A stretch of 64,000 nt of DNA, taken from assembly GCF_005239225.2 (NCBI RefSeq), contig NC_133288.1:9368169-9432168 (forward strand), given 5' to 3'. Both the position numbers and the translations under genes were made by a program. The notes below the pieces were generated by a model that was not told where the DNA came from, did not search any database, and worked only from the letters and a program-made list of their open reading frames with translations. This stretch comes from Populus alba. Taxonomy: Eukaryota > Streptophyta > Magnoliopsida > Malpighiales > Salicaceae. This document shows positions 14,660 to 26,480 of the stretch, piece after piece (position 1 is the stretch's first letter; each line of letters begins with the position of its first letter).

Positions 14660-15275
14660 AAAGAATTAACATTAACAAACTAAACTAAATGAAAAATAAT
14701 AATTAAAAAGCAAAAAAAAAAAAATTTCAGGTTAACTCGTCAAACTAGGTTAACCTGTTAAACCTAGGATCCGTGTCATAAATGTCTGGTAACTAAATAA
14801 AAAAAAAATGAACATTAACAAACTGAACTAAACGAAAAAAATTAATTAAAAAAAAAAAAAATCCAAGTTAACTCGTCAAACCATGTTAACCGTTAAACCC
14901 AGGATCTGTGTCATGAAAGTCTAATAACTAAATAAAAAAAATTAACATCAACAAACTAAATTAAACAAAAAAATTTATGAAAATAAAAAAATAAAAAAAA
15001 TTGACGGGTCAACCAAGAATTAACTGGGTTAACCCCTGAAACCAGGTTAATCCGTGAAACTTAGGATATATATTATAAAAGTCTGATAACTAAATAGAAA
15101 AAAATTTAACATTAACAAACTAAAGTACATGAAAAAAAATTAATTAAAAACAAAAAAAAAATTATGGGCTAACTCGTGAAACCAAGTTAACTTGTTAAAC
15201 TCGCGATCAGTGTCATGAAAGGCTAATAACTAAATAAAAAAAATTTAATATTAACAAACTAAATTAAAAAAATAT
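14660..15275 (-). repeat. Degenerate tandem repeat array, period about 140 bp, five units
   Basis: The anchor ATTAACAAACTAAA (with variants) recurs near 14668, 14810, 14946, 15110 and 15248, giving spacings of roughly 135-165 bp. Each full unit also holds a GTTAACTCGTCAAACC-like block and a GTGTCATGAAAGTCT-like block separated by A-rich DNA. The reverse complement of these blocks resembles the repeats at 18354-19290, 21890-22190 and 62150-62430, so this looks like the same family in opposite orientation. It has no coding capacity. Confidence 0.7.
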
Positions 15276-15279
15276 ATAT

Positions 15280-16560
15280 TAAAACAAAAAAAAAAACAAA
15301 GAAAGAAAGAAAGAAGCAAACTAAACTAAAGGCATAAAAAAAACAGCTTAAAAAACAAAAACAAAACAACTCAAAAAAATAAAAAGATAAAAAACAAAAA
15401 AATAAAATAAAAAGACTGCTCAGTATTTTACCGTGGACTTGTACAGTGAAAGGCTGAGCAATTTTAGTATATGTTACAACAATTACAATACAATGTCTCT
15501 GGTCGCTACCCAAGGAGACTCGAGATTTTAGAGACCTAACAAATGAAAAATTAGGTACTTAAGAGGAGAACCAACATCCAAGAACCGGGTCCATCGGTAA
15601 AAGGATTTTCTTTTTACTGTTTTTCATCCACTTTTACAAGTTTTTATTTGATTACGGTTGCGATAGATATATTCATTGGACTGTTTTAGGACTGGTTCGT
15701 TCACAGAAATAATTTTTTTTAAAAAAAAAATAAATTTTAAAAAAGTAAATTATTTTTTAATGTTTGTAGTGTAATGAAAAAATAAGTTGAAAAATAATTT
15801 TTAGTATTTTGGTTAATAAGCTGGAAAATAACTTATTAATATTTTATTTTTTCTCAAGTTTATTAAAATAATGAGAAACAAATCTTATAAATTAAAAAGT
15901 TGAATGAGAATGACATTGAAAAAAAAATATAATTTCATAAATTATCTCAAATAAAATAAATAATAATCAAAATAATAGAAATCAAATCTAAAAAATAAAA
16001 ATAAAGAAATTAAAATAATAATAATTAACATTTCATAAATTATTTCAAATAAAATAAATAACAATCAAAAGAATGAGGATTAAATTTGATAGATAAAAAA
16101 TTTCAATAAAAAAATAATAAGGGAAAAGCAAATAGCAATTATAAAAATGAGGACCAAAGTTAATATAAAAATTAAATTTTAAGAGATGAAATTGAAAAAT
16201 AAATTTTCAAAACAAAATATATATAGCAATCAAAAGTTTAAGGACCAAATTTGATATAATCAGCAAATAATATGATATTTTTAAATTTTTCACAACTTTC
16301 AGGAAATGTTTTCCTCCTAAATTTTCAGGAAAACACTTTTCTAAAAACCAAATTTTTCTTTGAACGAAAAGTGTTTTCCGTTGACCAACTTTTCTATTGA
16401 CAAACAAATACGGGAAAGTTTGGAAAGAGGTTTCCTAAAAACCACTTTCTAGAAAATAAACATAACCTTAAATGAAATAGTTGACAAAGTATTAACAAAA
16501 AATTGATGAAATAACTATTTATCTACGCATTGATTATTATTTATTAGAATAGTGTAAAAA
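15280..16560. other. AT-rich intergenic DNA with a possible degenerate MITE
   Basis: No gene seen. The first part is A-rich spacer. From about 15690 to 16470 the sequence resembles a decayed non-autonomous DNA element. The right part holds an internal fold, with GGAAAACACTTTTCTAAAA near 16330 facing CGAAAAGTGTTTTCC near 16365. Clean terminal repeats and a target duplication were not found, so the element call is tentative. Confidence 0.35.
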
Positions 16561-16587
16561 GATCTTGTCGTCGCAAGATAATACCTT

Positions 16588-17345
16588 TGTGCCCATTTGT
16601 TTACACGGCAGCGGTAATTTTAAAAGCAAACCACATAAATAATATGTTTAATAATGATAAAACTCACTTTAATGTTGGTGTGAGATCCATATAAATTATG
16701 TTTACACCTCAGGTTTAAAGAAAGTAGCTCTCAGCTGCTTCCCTTTCCCCGCATCCTGTGTCCCATATAGTGAAGAGTGTCTCCACTGTTAACGTGAATA
16801 GTAGAGACACTCTTCACTATTCCGACTGGACCGAGTCTAGTCCAAAATACCGAATTCGACCCAGTTTAAAAAAATTCAATTTTTATTTTTTATTTTTAAT
16901 TATATTTTATTCGAAAAATTAGAATGAGATCACTTGATGACGTATCATTTGCAGAATTTGATAGCAATCTCAATTTTTGTTCCTGATGATATTTTACTTG
17001 ATGTTGTTGCATGCCTAAAGAAACCAAAGAAACTGTAGTTCTTGTCGGATAGATTTCGTATGTGATGAAATTTTAAATAGTTTAATGGAACAATAAAAAA
17101 TATTTTATATAAATATTATTTATTTTATGAAGTAATACCAGTAATTAAATCTACAATATTTAAATTAAAAATCATCAATATTAATATATATATATATATT
17201 AATTATTTTATAACCTCAATTTAAACCACAATTTTAACCAAACATATATAAATACTAAACCAACCTCAACAAAAAATACTTTTTTATAAAACTTTTTTTT
17301 TTCAAACCACAACCATAAAAACTACCACAATATCAAACACACTCG
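16588..17345. mobile_element. MITE-like element with degenerate terminal inverted repeats
   Basis: The left end (TTTGTTTACACGGCAGCGG near 16597) and the reverse complement of the right end (GTGTTTGATATTGTGGTAG, plus-strand 17325-17343) are imperfect inverted repeats. The same terminal theme appears on shorter MITEs elsewhere in the window, for example at 28790-28990. It has no transposase and encloses the hairpin at 16767-16820. Exact ends and the target duplication were not resolved. Confidence 0.45.
16767..16820. repeat. Perfect 17-bp hairpin with extended stem
   Basis: ATAGTGAAGAGTGTCTC at 16767-16783 is exactly complementary to GAGACACTCTTCACTAT at 16804-16820. The 20-base interval between can extend the stem by about six further pairs (one mismatch, one G-U), leaving a six-base loop. 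It sits inside the MITE-like element, so element-derived small RNA is more likely than a conserved microRNA. Confidence 0.7.
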
Positions 17346-17539
17346 GTACTTAAGGTTGGAAACAAAATGGTGTTTTCGCTATGATTGATTTGTCATTGTC
17401 AATTTTAACAACGACAAGAGGTATTTTTTTATTTTTGATGCATAGTAAAATAACATATTTATCTTTTTGATTAAAATTATTTAAACTAGCATCCAAGTTG
17501 TTTAGTTTTTTTTTTTATCTTGATTTTTTTTATTATTGT

Positions 17540-17718
17540 CAAAAAAAATTTCAATTAACATAGGTACGGGTTAGCTTGAACGCACCTCGACTAATCGCAC
17601 AGGCCTTGAAGTTAACGACCATGTAAGCCTTCAATGGCCCTGAGGTTTGTGGGACTCAAACTTGCGACCTCTAAGGAGCAAACTTATGGCCTAACCAGTT
17701 GAGCTACACCTCTTAGGG
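17540..17718 (-). mobile_element. tRNA-derived SINE with 10-bp target duplication
   Basis: Read on the minus strand, the element begins with a tRNA-like head holding an A box (TAGCTCAACTGG) and a B box-like GTTTGAGTCC, the internal RNA polymerase III promoter. A tRNA-unrelated body follows, ending in a T-rich tail (ATTTTTTTTG). It is flanked by identical TTATTATTGT at 17530-17539 and 17719-17728, as expected for LINE-mediated insertion. It resembles a widespread plant SINE lineage (body with a CGCACCTCGACTAAT motif on the plus strand). The family name was not assigned. Confidence 0.85.
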
Positions 17719-17728
17719 TTATTATTGT

Positions 17729-18350
17729 TAATTTTAGTTAGAGGCGTTTTGGTCTTTTTCTTAATAAAAAATATTATTTATAGAAATAGATGGTTAGTGC
17801 ATTGTCACACGCACATACGCATGGGCGGTGTTTATGCTTTTTGGGCTACGCATGTGGCTTAAATCAGTAATAAAATGTTGTTTTACACGACGATATTAAA
17901 TGCATCCTCGCATCCTATTTCTGATGGTTAGGTGCTTATTCACGACAAAGAAATGGTTAGGCTTTTATGGATTTTTTTTCTTCTCTACCCCTTTCTCTCT
18001 CTTTTCCTCGGCAAAACTAAATGGTGTCTGCCACTTTTTTCTTATATTTGTTTTGGCTCTCATTCTTTTGATTTCTATTTATTTTGTTGGTTATCTTTTT
18101 TTTTCTCCAACTCCATCCCTTATCATTTGGTTTAATTTGATTTTTATATCAAATTTTGTCCTTATTCTTTTGATTTTTATTTGCTTTATTTATCATTTTC
18201 ACAATTGAATTTTGTTTTTTAATTCTCTAAGCATTTGATTTCATTTTTTATGTCGAATTTGGTTCCTATTTTTTTTGTTATTTTTCCGGTTTTATCCCTT
18301 GGTATTTTATTGATTTATAATTTGCTTCATTGTTTTTTTGGGTTTCTCTT
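17729..18350. other. Intergenic, T-rich, no gene seen
   Basis: T-rich spacer with short spurious open frames made of Phe/Leu/Ile codons. No splice structure, domain or RNA gene was recognised. Confidence 0.6.
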
Positions 18351-18353
18351 CTA

Positions 18354-19290
18354 TAGGGTTAGTCCAGAGTTCATGACCAGAGTCGCTGGTTTCGAAGGTT
18401 AACACGGGTTCAATTTAGTCTTTTTCTGTCACATTTAAATTTTTTTTTTATTTTATCTTTTAATATTTGATTTATTAGGGGTTGGTCTTCCTACTTTTTT
18501 TCTTTGTTTTTTATAGGATTATCTCAATCTTATACCCATGGTCACAAGCTAGCCTAGGTTTATTTGGATCTTTTTTTTTTTCATTGCTTTTTTTAAATTT
18601 TTTTTTTTTGTTTTCGACTTTCTTTTTATCGTTATTTTTTGTTTTTAATTATTTTTTTATTTTATTTTTCAATTTCATCACTCAGTATTTTGTTGGTTAA
18701 GAATTTTACTTTGTGATTTTTTAGGGTTTGTCTTTTTATGGGATTAGTCTCAGGTTCATGATAAGAGTCATTGGTTTTTAAGGTTTATACGTGTTGAGTT
18801 TGGGTTTTTTATCCCTTTTTAAAAAAATTTACTTTTTTTTTTATTTTCATAATTCAACATTTGATTTGTTGGGAATTTATCTTTGCCTTTTTCTTTTTTT
18901 TCTATGGAATTATCCCAGTCCTAGCCAATATGCTTTTTCTTCCATAATTGTGGAATTAGCAAGTTAACTAAAAAAAAAATTCTAGTAACTTTTTTTTAAA
19001 AAAATTTCATCCATCAACATTTGGTTTCTTTAATAATTGAGCTTCATTATTTTATTGAGTTTTCTTTCAATGATGTTAATCTTGTAACACAACTGGGTTA
19101 GATTTTACATATTGTTTGTTGTGGGTTTGGTCTAAGTTTTTTTTTACCTTTTTCCATATTTTTTTCTTTGATTTCAACCTTCAATATTTTATTTGCTAGA
19201 AATTGAGTTTTTGGTTTTTTTTTTATTTTGTTTTTTTCAACACTTTATTTAGGTTAACCAAGTTTGCTAAACCCAGTTGAGCCAATTACC
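18354..19290 (+). repeat. Degenerate tandem repeats, period about 160-220 bp
   Basis: A block of the form ATRGGATTAGTCYCAGGTTCATGA, then GGTTTNNAAGGTTAACACGGGTT and a long T-rich spacer, recurs near 18355, 18517, 18738 and 18903, with weaker traces to about 19290. The spacer repeatedly ends in a TCAATATTTGATTTRTT-like phrase. This is the orientation opposite to the 14660-15275 array. It is non-coding. Confidence 0.65.
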
Positions 19291-21390
19291 AAAGTCTTGT
19301 TAATTTGTTTTCTTTTTAAGGGGAGTTTGCATTGCCTTGTCATCTTTTTTTAATGTTGGAATATTTTTTGACCAACTAGCATTATAGCACAAGCCATTTA
19401 TCTTAGATATAACTAGTATATTAGCTCGTTCTCCACAGCAAGTCAATCTTAATTTTTTTTATAATGTAAAAAGAATATTAAAAGTATGAAGAATATTTTA
19501 ATAATAAAAATTAAAGTTAACCATGTGGGTTAATTTTTAAACCTTCACTCAACTCTTTGCCAGACCCATGCACCTTGTGTCCGGCAAACATTAAAAGCAT
19601 TAAAAAGAATATTAAAAGTATGAAGAATATTGTTAATCTTTTTTTTTTCAAAATACTTTTTATATTAGAATATTAATAATATCTTAATTGGTTTAATTTT
19701 CTTTGCTAGCTACTAATTAACCCAAGTTAGCTACTGTTAACTTATAGTCTAGTGTGTGTGTGTGTGTGTGTATATAGCATTGCACTAAACTTTTTTTCCT
19801 TCCATTAACTAACCGAGAGCCTTTTTTCTTTCTTTCGAGTTACTATCCTTGTCTCTTTTCTTTTTGCAAAATTTCTCTTCAAGTCCTAAGCTATTAATTA
19901 ATTAAGCAAGTAACCTCGTATGCTTTATACTTAAGGTAAGTTTCCTTTATCTTTTCTATTTGTTTCATTGTCTAATTTTAGTTTTACTCCCTTATAAATT
20001 TTTTTTAAAGGAATCGATATATTGAAGGGGCTAATCAAAAGGTAGCCAAAAGCAAGATACAAGGAAAAAAAAACAAAGAAGAAAACAAAATAATGCAAAA
20101 ATAAAAAGCAGAATAACTAATTATTCATTTATAATTAGTTATTGAAAATGTTAGGGTTTATGATAATTTAGTGGTTCATTGAATTAATGTGTGTGGGTAA
20201 TATTATATGCATATGGATATAAATTGAAATGAGTTTTGATGAATTAATATGTGTATTGCTATGAATTTCATATAAAAAATGATGATGATGAACTTACTAG
20301 TGATTAAAAATGAAGTATAAGACAACTAGAAAATTAGGGACATAATACAGAAATTAAAAAAAAAATATTTAACATTTATGTTTAACTCACTTGTAGAAAA
20401 CATTAAGTAAGCAAGAATAACATCAATTTGTCATGACAATCCTTTTAAGCTATTGTTTTAGCTACTCTTTATCATATTTCAGCATATAATTGTTGCCAAA
20501 AACTTCACTAGTTCTTGGAAGACTTAGAAAACACAAGCATTGAACCCATCCTAAACTAAAAATAGATGAAGGACAATTTGGTTGAATATATTGAGAAAAA
20601 TATATTTGATGAGATTAATAATAAAGTTATTACGAAGTAGTTTTAAAATATAAAAACTCGAAGAAAACAATTATAATATAAGTTTCTCATTATAGAAGTA
20701 TTGTTAAATTAATTTTTCTTGATATAAGTTAGTACATATGTTTCAAATTGATTTCTCTATGTCGCACATATCTATATAATACATCATATCAAGTATTTGT
20801 TAGTATTTTGCCTCCTTATTTGAAAAAACTTGGCTCCGCCACTGTGTGAGACATATCTCACCCTTAAAAGCTAGCTTTTAATGGGTAGATAGGCCCAAAA
20901 CAACTTTAACAATGTTGATATAAGATCTTTTTTAGGAAAATAAGTATTTTTATATTTTTATTCTTTATTATGATGCTTTCCCTTTCTTTTCTTTTTTCTC
21001 ATATTCAAAGGACATATTTTTTCTAGCTTATTGTTCATATTAAATATCATTATGATTTTTTTAGCTTTTTTTTGTTGTGATAAGCATTTTAGTAAGGATA
21101 GACAGTAATGAATAAAATTAAGTATTTTAAGAGTCTTTCTATGCTTGTGATGTTATTTTTTTTTAATCTTTAAGGGTTTTGATATGTACCAAACCTTTTC
21201 ATTATTCGCTCCTATCTGCATCACATGATGAATAGGTTTTTCAGCATGGACTTTATGTTGAGTTTTATCTTATAACAATGCATCTAATTATAAGGCTTTC
21301 CTAGCCGGTTTTAGCTTAACTAAGACTCTAAATACCTACCATGTTTAAGTATAAAGTGACTTCTAGCTTATCGTTGTCCAATATGAAGGA
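19291..21390. other. Intergenic, no gene recognised
   Basis: AT-rich DNA holding a (TG)n microsatellite at 19751-19772, poly-T tracts and scattered short repeats. Frames are broken on both strands. No tRNA, rRNA or protein domain was recognised. Confidence 0.55.
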
Positions 21391-21395
21391 TAAAT

Positions 21396-21735
21396 TGACA
21401 CAAAGAGCCATCTATGGTGAAGTATCAACAAAATGCACTAGCCCACTTTTCTTTCAAAAATAAAGAAGAAAACTTGATCTCCAATGCTAATATCCCTTAA
21501 CAAGAAAATGGCAAAGCCAACATTTTATCAAAGTTAGCCATTATTAATCATGTGGAACTTGTCTTAATGCTTTGATAAAAGTTTTTGAATAGACGAGCAT
21601 AAAACACGCAGGAGAGCTTATAGGCAGAATTTGACATCAAAGAGCCATTCATGGTTAAGTATTAACAAAATATCCCATCCCATTTTACTTTTAAAAACAA
21701 AGATGGAAAGTTAATCTATATTTCTAAGATCTATT
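21396..21735. repeat. Diverged direct duplication, period about 230 bp
   Basis: The segment around 21396-21500 (ACAAAGAGCCATCTATGGT, then AGTATCAACAAAATGC) recurs at about 21626-21735 (TCAAAGAGCCATTCATGGT, then AGTATTAACAAAATATC). The following stretch of related A-rich sequence also matches. It looks like an old local duplication with no coding frame. Confidence 0.6.
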
Positions 21736-21889
21736 ACCTTAACACCAATTTTTTTTTTCAATCTCACCTATCAATCTAATATAAAATTTATTTTGTATTT
21801 TAATTTTGATCATAATCTTTTTAATCGTTATTTTTATAATCCTTTTGTATAATTGAAATTATTTTTTAAAAATTGGGCTTCATAGTTTT

Positions 21890-22190
21890 TTTAGACATGG
21901 TTTTTTAGGTCTAATAATTCAGATATCGGGTTTGAAAAGTTAACACAAGTTGTTATTTTTTTTATATAAAAAATAACCTTTATGATTCTCTTTATATTTT
22001 TCTATTAGGTTTTCCAATCTTATAATCCAAGTTATGGATTTGATAGAATATCCTAGGTTATCCTGATCACTTTTCTTTTTAAATTTGATTCATTTACTAT
22101 TGTTTTCTATTTCTTTCATCTAATTAAAATAAAACTAACTTATTTAATCTAGTCAGGTCTATGACCAAAGCCATAGATTTTTCTTTCTTT
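21890..22190 (+). repeat. More units of the GGTTAAC-type degenerate repeat
   Basis: Around 21905, 22005 and 22145 the sequence repeats the family theme: TTAGGTCT/TTAGGTTTT, a phrase about a GTTATGGATTTGA-like core, GAAAAGTTAACACAAGTT or CCTAGGTTATCC, then a T-rich spacer. It matches 18354-19290 in orientation. Confidence 0.5.
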
Positions 22191-23317
22191 TTAAAAATAC
22201 ACTTATGACACCTAAACATCATTTTTTTATAAAAAAAAAAATTGAAAATATCCTTTCTTCCAGGATCATAATGCAATTTAGACACAAAATAATTTTTTTC
22301 TTTGAGGTGAATTATGATCCAAATGTCCTAATATGTATTGATTAAAAATAATTGTGAAAACCTCACAAAAGTTCTGATCCAATGAAACAATCTCAATAAG
22401 GTTTTCCATCGAGTTTTCATCTTGATTAAATCTCTAAAACATCAATAAATTCTAAATTAATTTCTTCCTGACAATGTAAGTTTCTGATCCAATGAAATAA
22501 TCATAAAAAAAACTCATGTGATTTCTCTTTATTTATATACAAAGAACTATTGAATCTTCCACGATTTTCCCTTTGCGTAATTGATATTTTATGTAATAGT
22601 CAGATTATTTTCTCTAACATTTCTTATATAGTTTGCTCTATCAAAAGATTGGAAGAACTTCAGCGGAAAAAGAGAAATTATCCTCCTTTCACATGAATAC
22701 GCAATAGTTTTTTTCTTAACTAAAACTAGGAAATGAATTTATTGAGAAATCATCCATTGGTAAGTTGAGGGTCAATCAAGATAAAATAAATGAAGAAGAA
22801 GAAGAAGAAGTTAGCAACCTATCTAGTTAAGATTGATCGTATTGGCTTGGGATTTTTGTCGAGGCTTGCCTAGATTATTTATGATCCAATTTACCGACGT
22901 GGAGCCCTGATGGACCCAGTCATCTCTTTGGACTAGATGAGTTCAGTTCAAGTGGAGGCAGGTCCTAATCAAGTTAAGAGTGCTAAGCTATGAAACTAAC
23001 GAATCAAGAAGATCAACATGGATGGTCCAACCACCCTTGTCAACTTCAATTAACAAGATTACAGTGTAGTGGACGCGAAGAAACAAAGTAAGTAAATAAA
23101 TGAAAAACAAAAAGCCCCATGATTTATTTAACAACTTCCTTTGAAGTAAGCAAGCACATTAACAACAACCTCTTATAATTGATAGCCAGCTCCTTGTATT
23201 AAAAGGAGCAAGCTAGGTCTCTCTTTGTCACCCATTGAATCCATTCATTCCCTGATTCTTACTCTTCTTTTCCATCACATATATAGAGTGGATATACATA
23301 TTTTTCAAGTGCCAAGC
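22191..23317 (+). promoter_or_regulatory. Upstream region and 5' leader of the WEB-family gene
   Basis: No other gene is visible. The segment holds a short GAAGAA run near 22793-22808. AAGCAAGCACATTAACAAC and CTTGTATTAAAAGGAGCAAG (23195-23214) lie just upstream of the coding start. The latter resembles a weak TATA context, but transcription start cannot be fixed from sequence. Confidence 0.35.
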
Positions 23318-24389
23318 ATGAACAGGGAAGAGGGTGGATTACTGGTGGTCAATGGACGGGCGGAGATTGATACAAGAGCACCATTCAAGTCTGTCAGAGA
23401 AGCAGTGATGTTGTTTGGGGAAAGAGTTTTAGCTGGGGAGATCTATGCCAACAAGCTCAAAGAGGTTCTCACTACGTCTCTTTGATCTTCTCTATATATC
23501 TCTTATGTTTGGATATCTGTTCTGGCATCGAACACAATTTCTTTCCACGTACCAATCAAGAGCTACAGTTTCAATCTTGAATTTAATGGTGTCCCAAAAC
23601 AGAACTTGTGTCTTATATATATATAAATATAAAACTTCAATGATAATTTAATAATACTGTGTTTTTTAATGTCATGTCTAGTACGTAGTTGCCATTGTTT
23701 GTCCTTTTTTAACGAATTATTTTAGAAGGAACTCATAAAAGCTCATGGCCAGCAGTACTGAATTATAGAAAATTCAAGTAATTAATAAACTTTATCCTCT
23801 TTTTTAGATGTCATTAGAATCTCAAACCTTGCCACTAGAAAATAATTTTATTTTGCTAATCAAGGTACAAATTTTTTTTTGTTAGATGCGAACAGGAGGG
23901 AGAGAAAATGGACAGGCTGCTCCCTCCAGATTTGGAGCCTTAACAGCTGAGCTTGAGGAAACAAAGCAAAGCCTCCAAAAAGCAAGAGAAGAAGGTAACT
24001 TGATGACCTACAGCATAAAATCTCTTAGAGAAGAACTTGAAGGAACAAAGAAAGAGCTGCAACGATTAAGGGCAAGAGAAAGAATGCATAAAAAACAACC
24101 AGTACTTGATGATCCAGAGATTGAAGACATCAAGTTCGTTGAAAATGCAACCAAAATGGAGATGATCAAGAACCAGACTGGTATTGAAGAACCTACAGAC
24201 CTTCAAAAGAAGAGAAGCGTGAAATTCGCTAGTCCTCCATCATTGGCAAAGGTTATTGTTTCGAAAGAGGAAGTGCTAGAGAGACCTCACTCTTTTAAAA
24301 GTATGGCCAAGAAAAGGTCTCTAATCCCTCTTCTAGGATGGTTATTTTCAAAAAAGAAAGGAACCCAGGATGATGAGTCTCCTAGATAA
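23318..24389 (+). CDS. WEB-family (DUF827) coiled-coil protein, two exons
   Basis: Exons 23318-23464 and 23886-24389 join in phase 0 across a GT-AG intron and give about 216 residues. Residues 20-34 ([15 protein letters not shown]) are the N-terminal WEB motif. Residues ~65-115 ([17 protein letters not shown], then [20 protein letters not shown]) form a heptad-rich coiled coil. The C-terminus carries [15 protein letters not shown], a short tail typical of small WEB proteins. Family founders WEB1 and PMI2 act in chloroplast movement under blue light; the role of short members is unknown. The start at 23318 is preferred because the upstream in-frame ATG at 23225 adds hydrophobic residues that do not look like the family. 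By order next to TRRAP and WUS it corresponds to Arabidopsis At2g17940. Confidence 0.88.
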
Positions 24390-26480
24390 TATTGAGAAGC
24401 TGCTCATAGATGGAATTTCAGTTCTCGAGCGGTCTGCAAGAATGAGAAGTCTCCTTCGGCTTTTTTAGTAATGACGGTGAGAAAATAATCAAATACCATT
24501 GCAAGCCACTTTTAGGCGTCCATTTCTTCGGGTTTTTTTTTGTTTTTTTTTTCACGTGTTAAAAAAAATTGTTTCTAATAAACTCAACACATTTTTGTAA
24601 GGTTGGAATTCTTTCTTTAATGTAAGGTTGTGAAATGGGTTTGGGCCAAGTCCGAGAAGTTTTTAAAGCTTGTAATAAAATAGATCCCAATTTTCTATCT
24701 CATATGTTGGGTTCAGATTTTTTATTATTATTATTAAATGGGGAAACATTTTTAATTTATAAAAATAAATTTAATTTATATGAAATATATGAAAAATAAC
24801 AAATAAATCATACTAACTTCATGAAAAATTAAAAATACCCACTATAATTAAAAAAATATTTTTATTTAAAAAGACTAAAAAAAAAGACATTAGAGGGGTA
24901 TTAATTAAAAAACAAACTTAAAAATATTTTAAATATGAAATAAAAAAGGTATTAATTGAAGAAAAAAAAGTATCAAAAAAGAAAAAGACCACGCCATGCG
25001 CGTGAGCTTACTATTTTTCTTTTAAGGGGTGTACCTTATTTTTTTGAAAAAAAACATATAATAGGTTGCTTGCTATGTGTTGTCTGCTGGGCTAGTGGTG
25101 GCTGGAAAATGAGCCCTACAAGTTTTTTACCTAAAAAACTCGTTTTTCAATCTATTTCAGTCATAAAACACCCTACAACACCATTAAAATACCAAGAAAC
25201 AAACCTATCAACTCATTAAAAAAAACAGATCCAAACCACTAAATCAAACCGGGAATGATATTGCATCTTTGACCTAGATTTAGTTTTTTAGACTACATTG
25301 AGACTTAAAACAATCATTATAAGACTTCATTTATCTAATGGAACTCATTGACATTAATTATAACATATTTGATGGTCAGAATAGTCACTAACAAAGAGTG
25401 TGCTCTTTCTTTTCTAGAATCCAGTGACTCCTTTCTCTCATTCCACAAAAAAAAAGAACTAAAAAATAAGAAAAATATAGTTTGTTTCCAAAATTTATAT
25501 TTTTAAAATTAAAGGGACCAACAAAAAAAGTTAAGGGACTAAAATATACTTTACAAATAAATTTGAAAGCACCACATGTGATACTTGTGTTTTTCATTTT
25601 AGTCCTATGTATTTTAATTCAACCCTCCCTCTCGAAATACATGCAATTAAATGATAATTTTAAATTAAAATAACTCAATTGTTAACAAAAACACAAATAA
25701 AAAAGAACACATAAAAGAAAGGGGATATATATATAGTTATCTAGTACTCCAAATATATGTATATATAATAGAGAGAGAGAGAGAGCTTAGATGTGTTTAA
25801 GGTCCTAGATAGCTAGATAAACACGGGAACTATATATATACACCCTTTTTTATGTGTTTTTTTTACTTTCCATTTACTTTTTATTAATACTCTCAATCTT
25901 ATTTTTTAGATTGTTTGATTCACATTTTTTAAATATTTGTTATTTTTTGCAATTGTTTTGTATTTTTATAATATTTCAAAGAGATTATTGTAATTTATAT
26001 TTAATTTTTCTCCTTGCATATTTGATAGAAATAAAATGTATTTACTTAAATAAAAATCATATGTTTTTGGTAAGAAAATATAATCTCTAAGATAAAATAA
26101 GTAAAAACACATTTATAGATATATTTTTATAAAAATCAGAGTTAGATATTTGCATAATCATCTTTTTTTTTTTGAAGAAATATTATCTTTTCATTTTTGT
26201 TTTTAATTTGAATTAATTATTATTTCTCAACTTATTAGTTCATATATTTTTAAAGTTATTTTATTAAGCAAAAACAATATCTTTGCATTTCTTAATTTAA
26301 ACAAATTATGATACGTGAAAATGCAATCATAGTATTGCCATGCATGACTGACCTATTTTTTATAAGCTCTTATTTTTTTAAAATTTTAATTTAAATTATA
26401 AAAAAATACATGAATCATGAAAGCATACTATCAAAAAATTGCTCAACTGCAACAAAATATTATGTTAGCGTTTATACTTG
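24390..26480. other. Intergenic, AT-rich, no gene recognised
   Basis: The first 250 bases are the likely 3' untranslated region of the WEB gene. The rest has A/T tracts and a short GA run near 25770-25785. No coherent coding or RNA signal was seen. Confidence 0.5.

Noticed and set aside
15259..15513. Minus-strand open frame with hydrophobic Phe/Leu repeats
   Set aside because: It is the reverse of A-rich tandem-repeat DNA; composition explains the frame and no domain, splice context or start supports it.
17600..17718. Genuine tRNA gene on the minus strand
   Set aside because: A and B boxes are present but the cloverleaf is not complete, and a SINE body, tail and target duplication follow.
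17900..18700. Plus-strand frames rich in Phe, Leu and Ile that look like membrane proteins
   Set aside because: They come from poly-T repeat DNA and are broken and unconserved within the repeat units.
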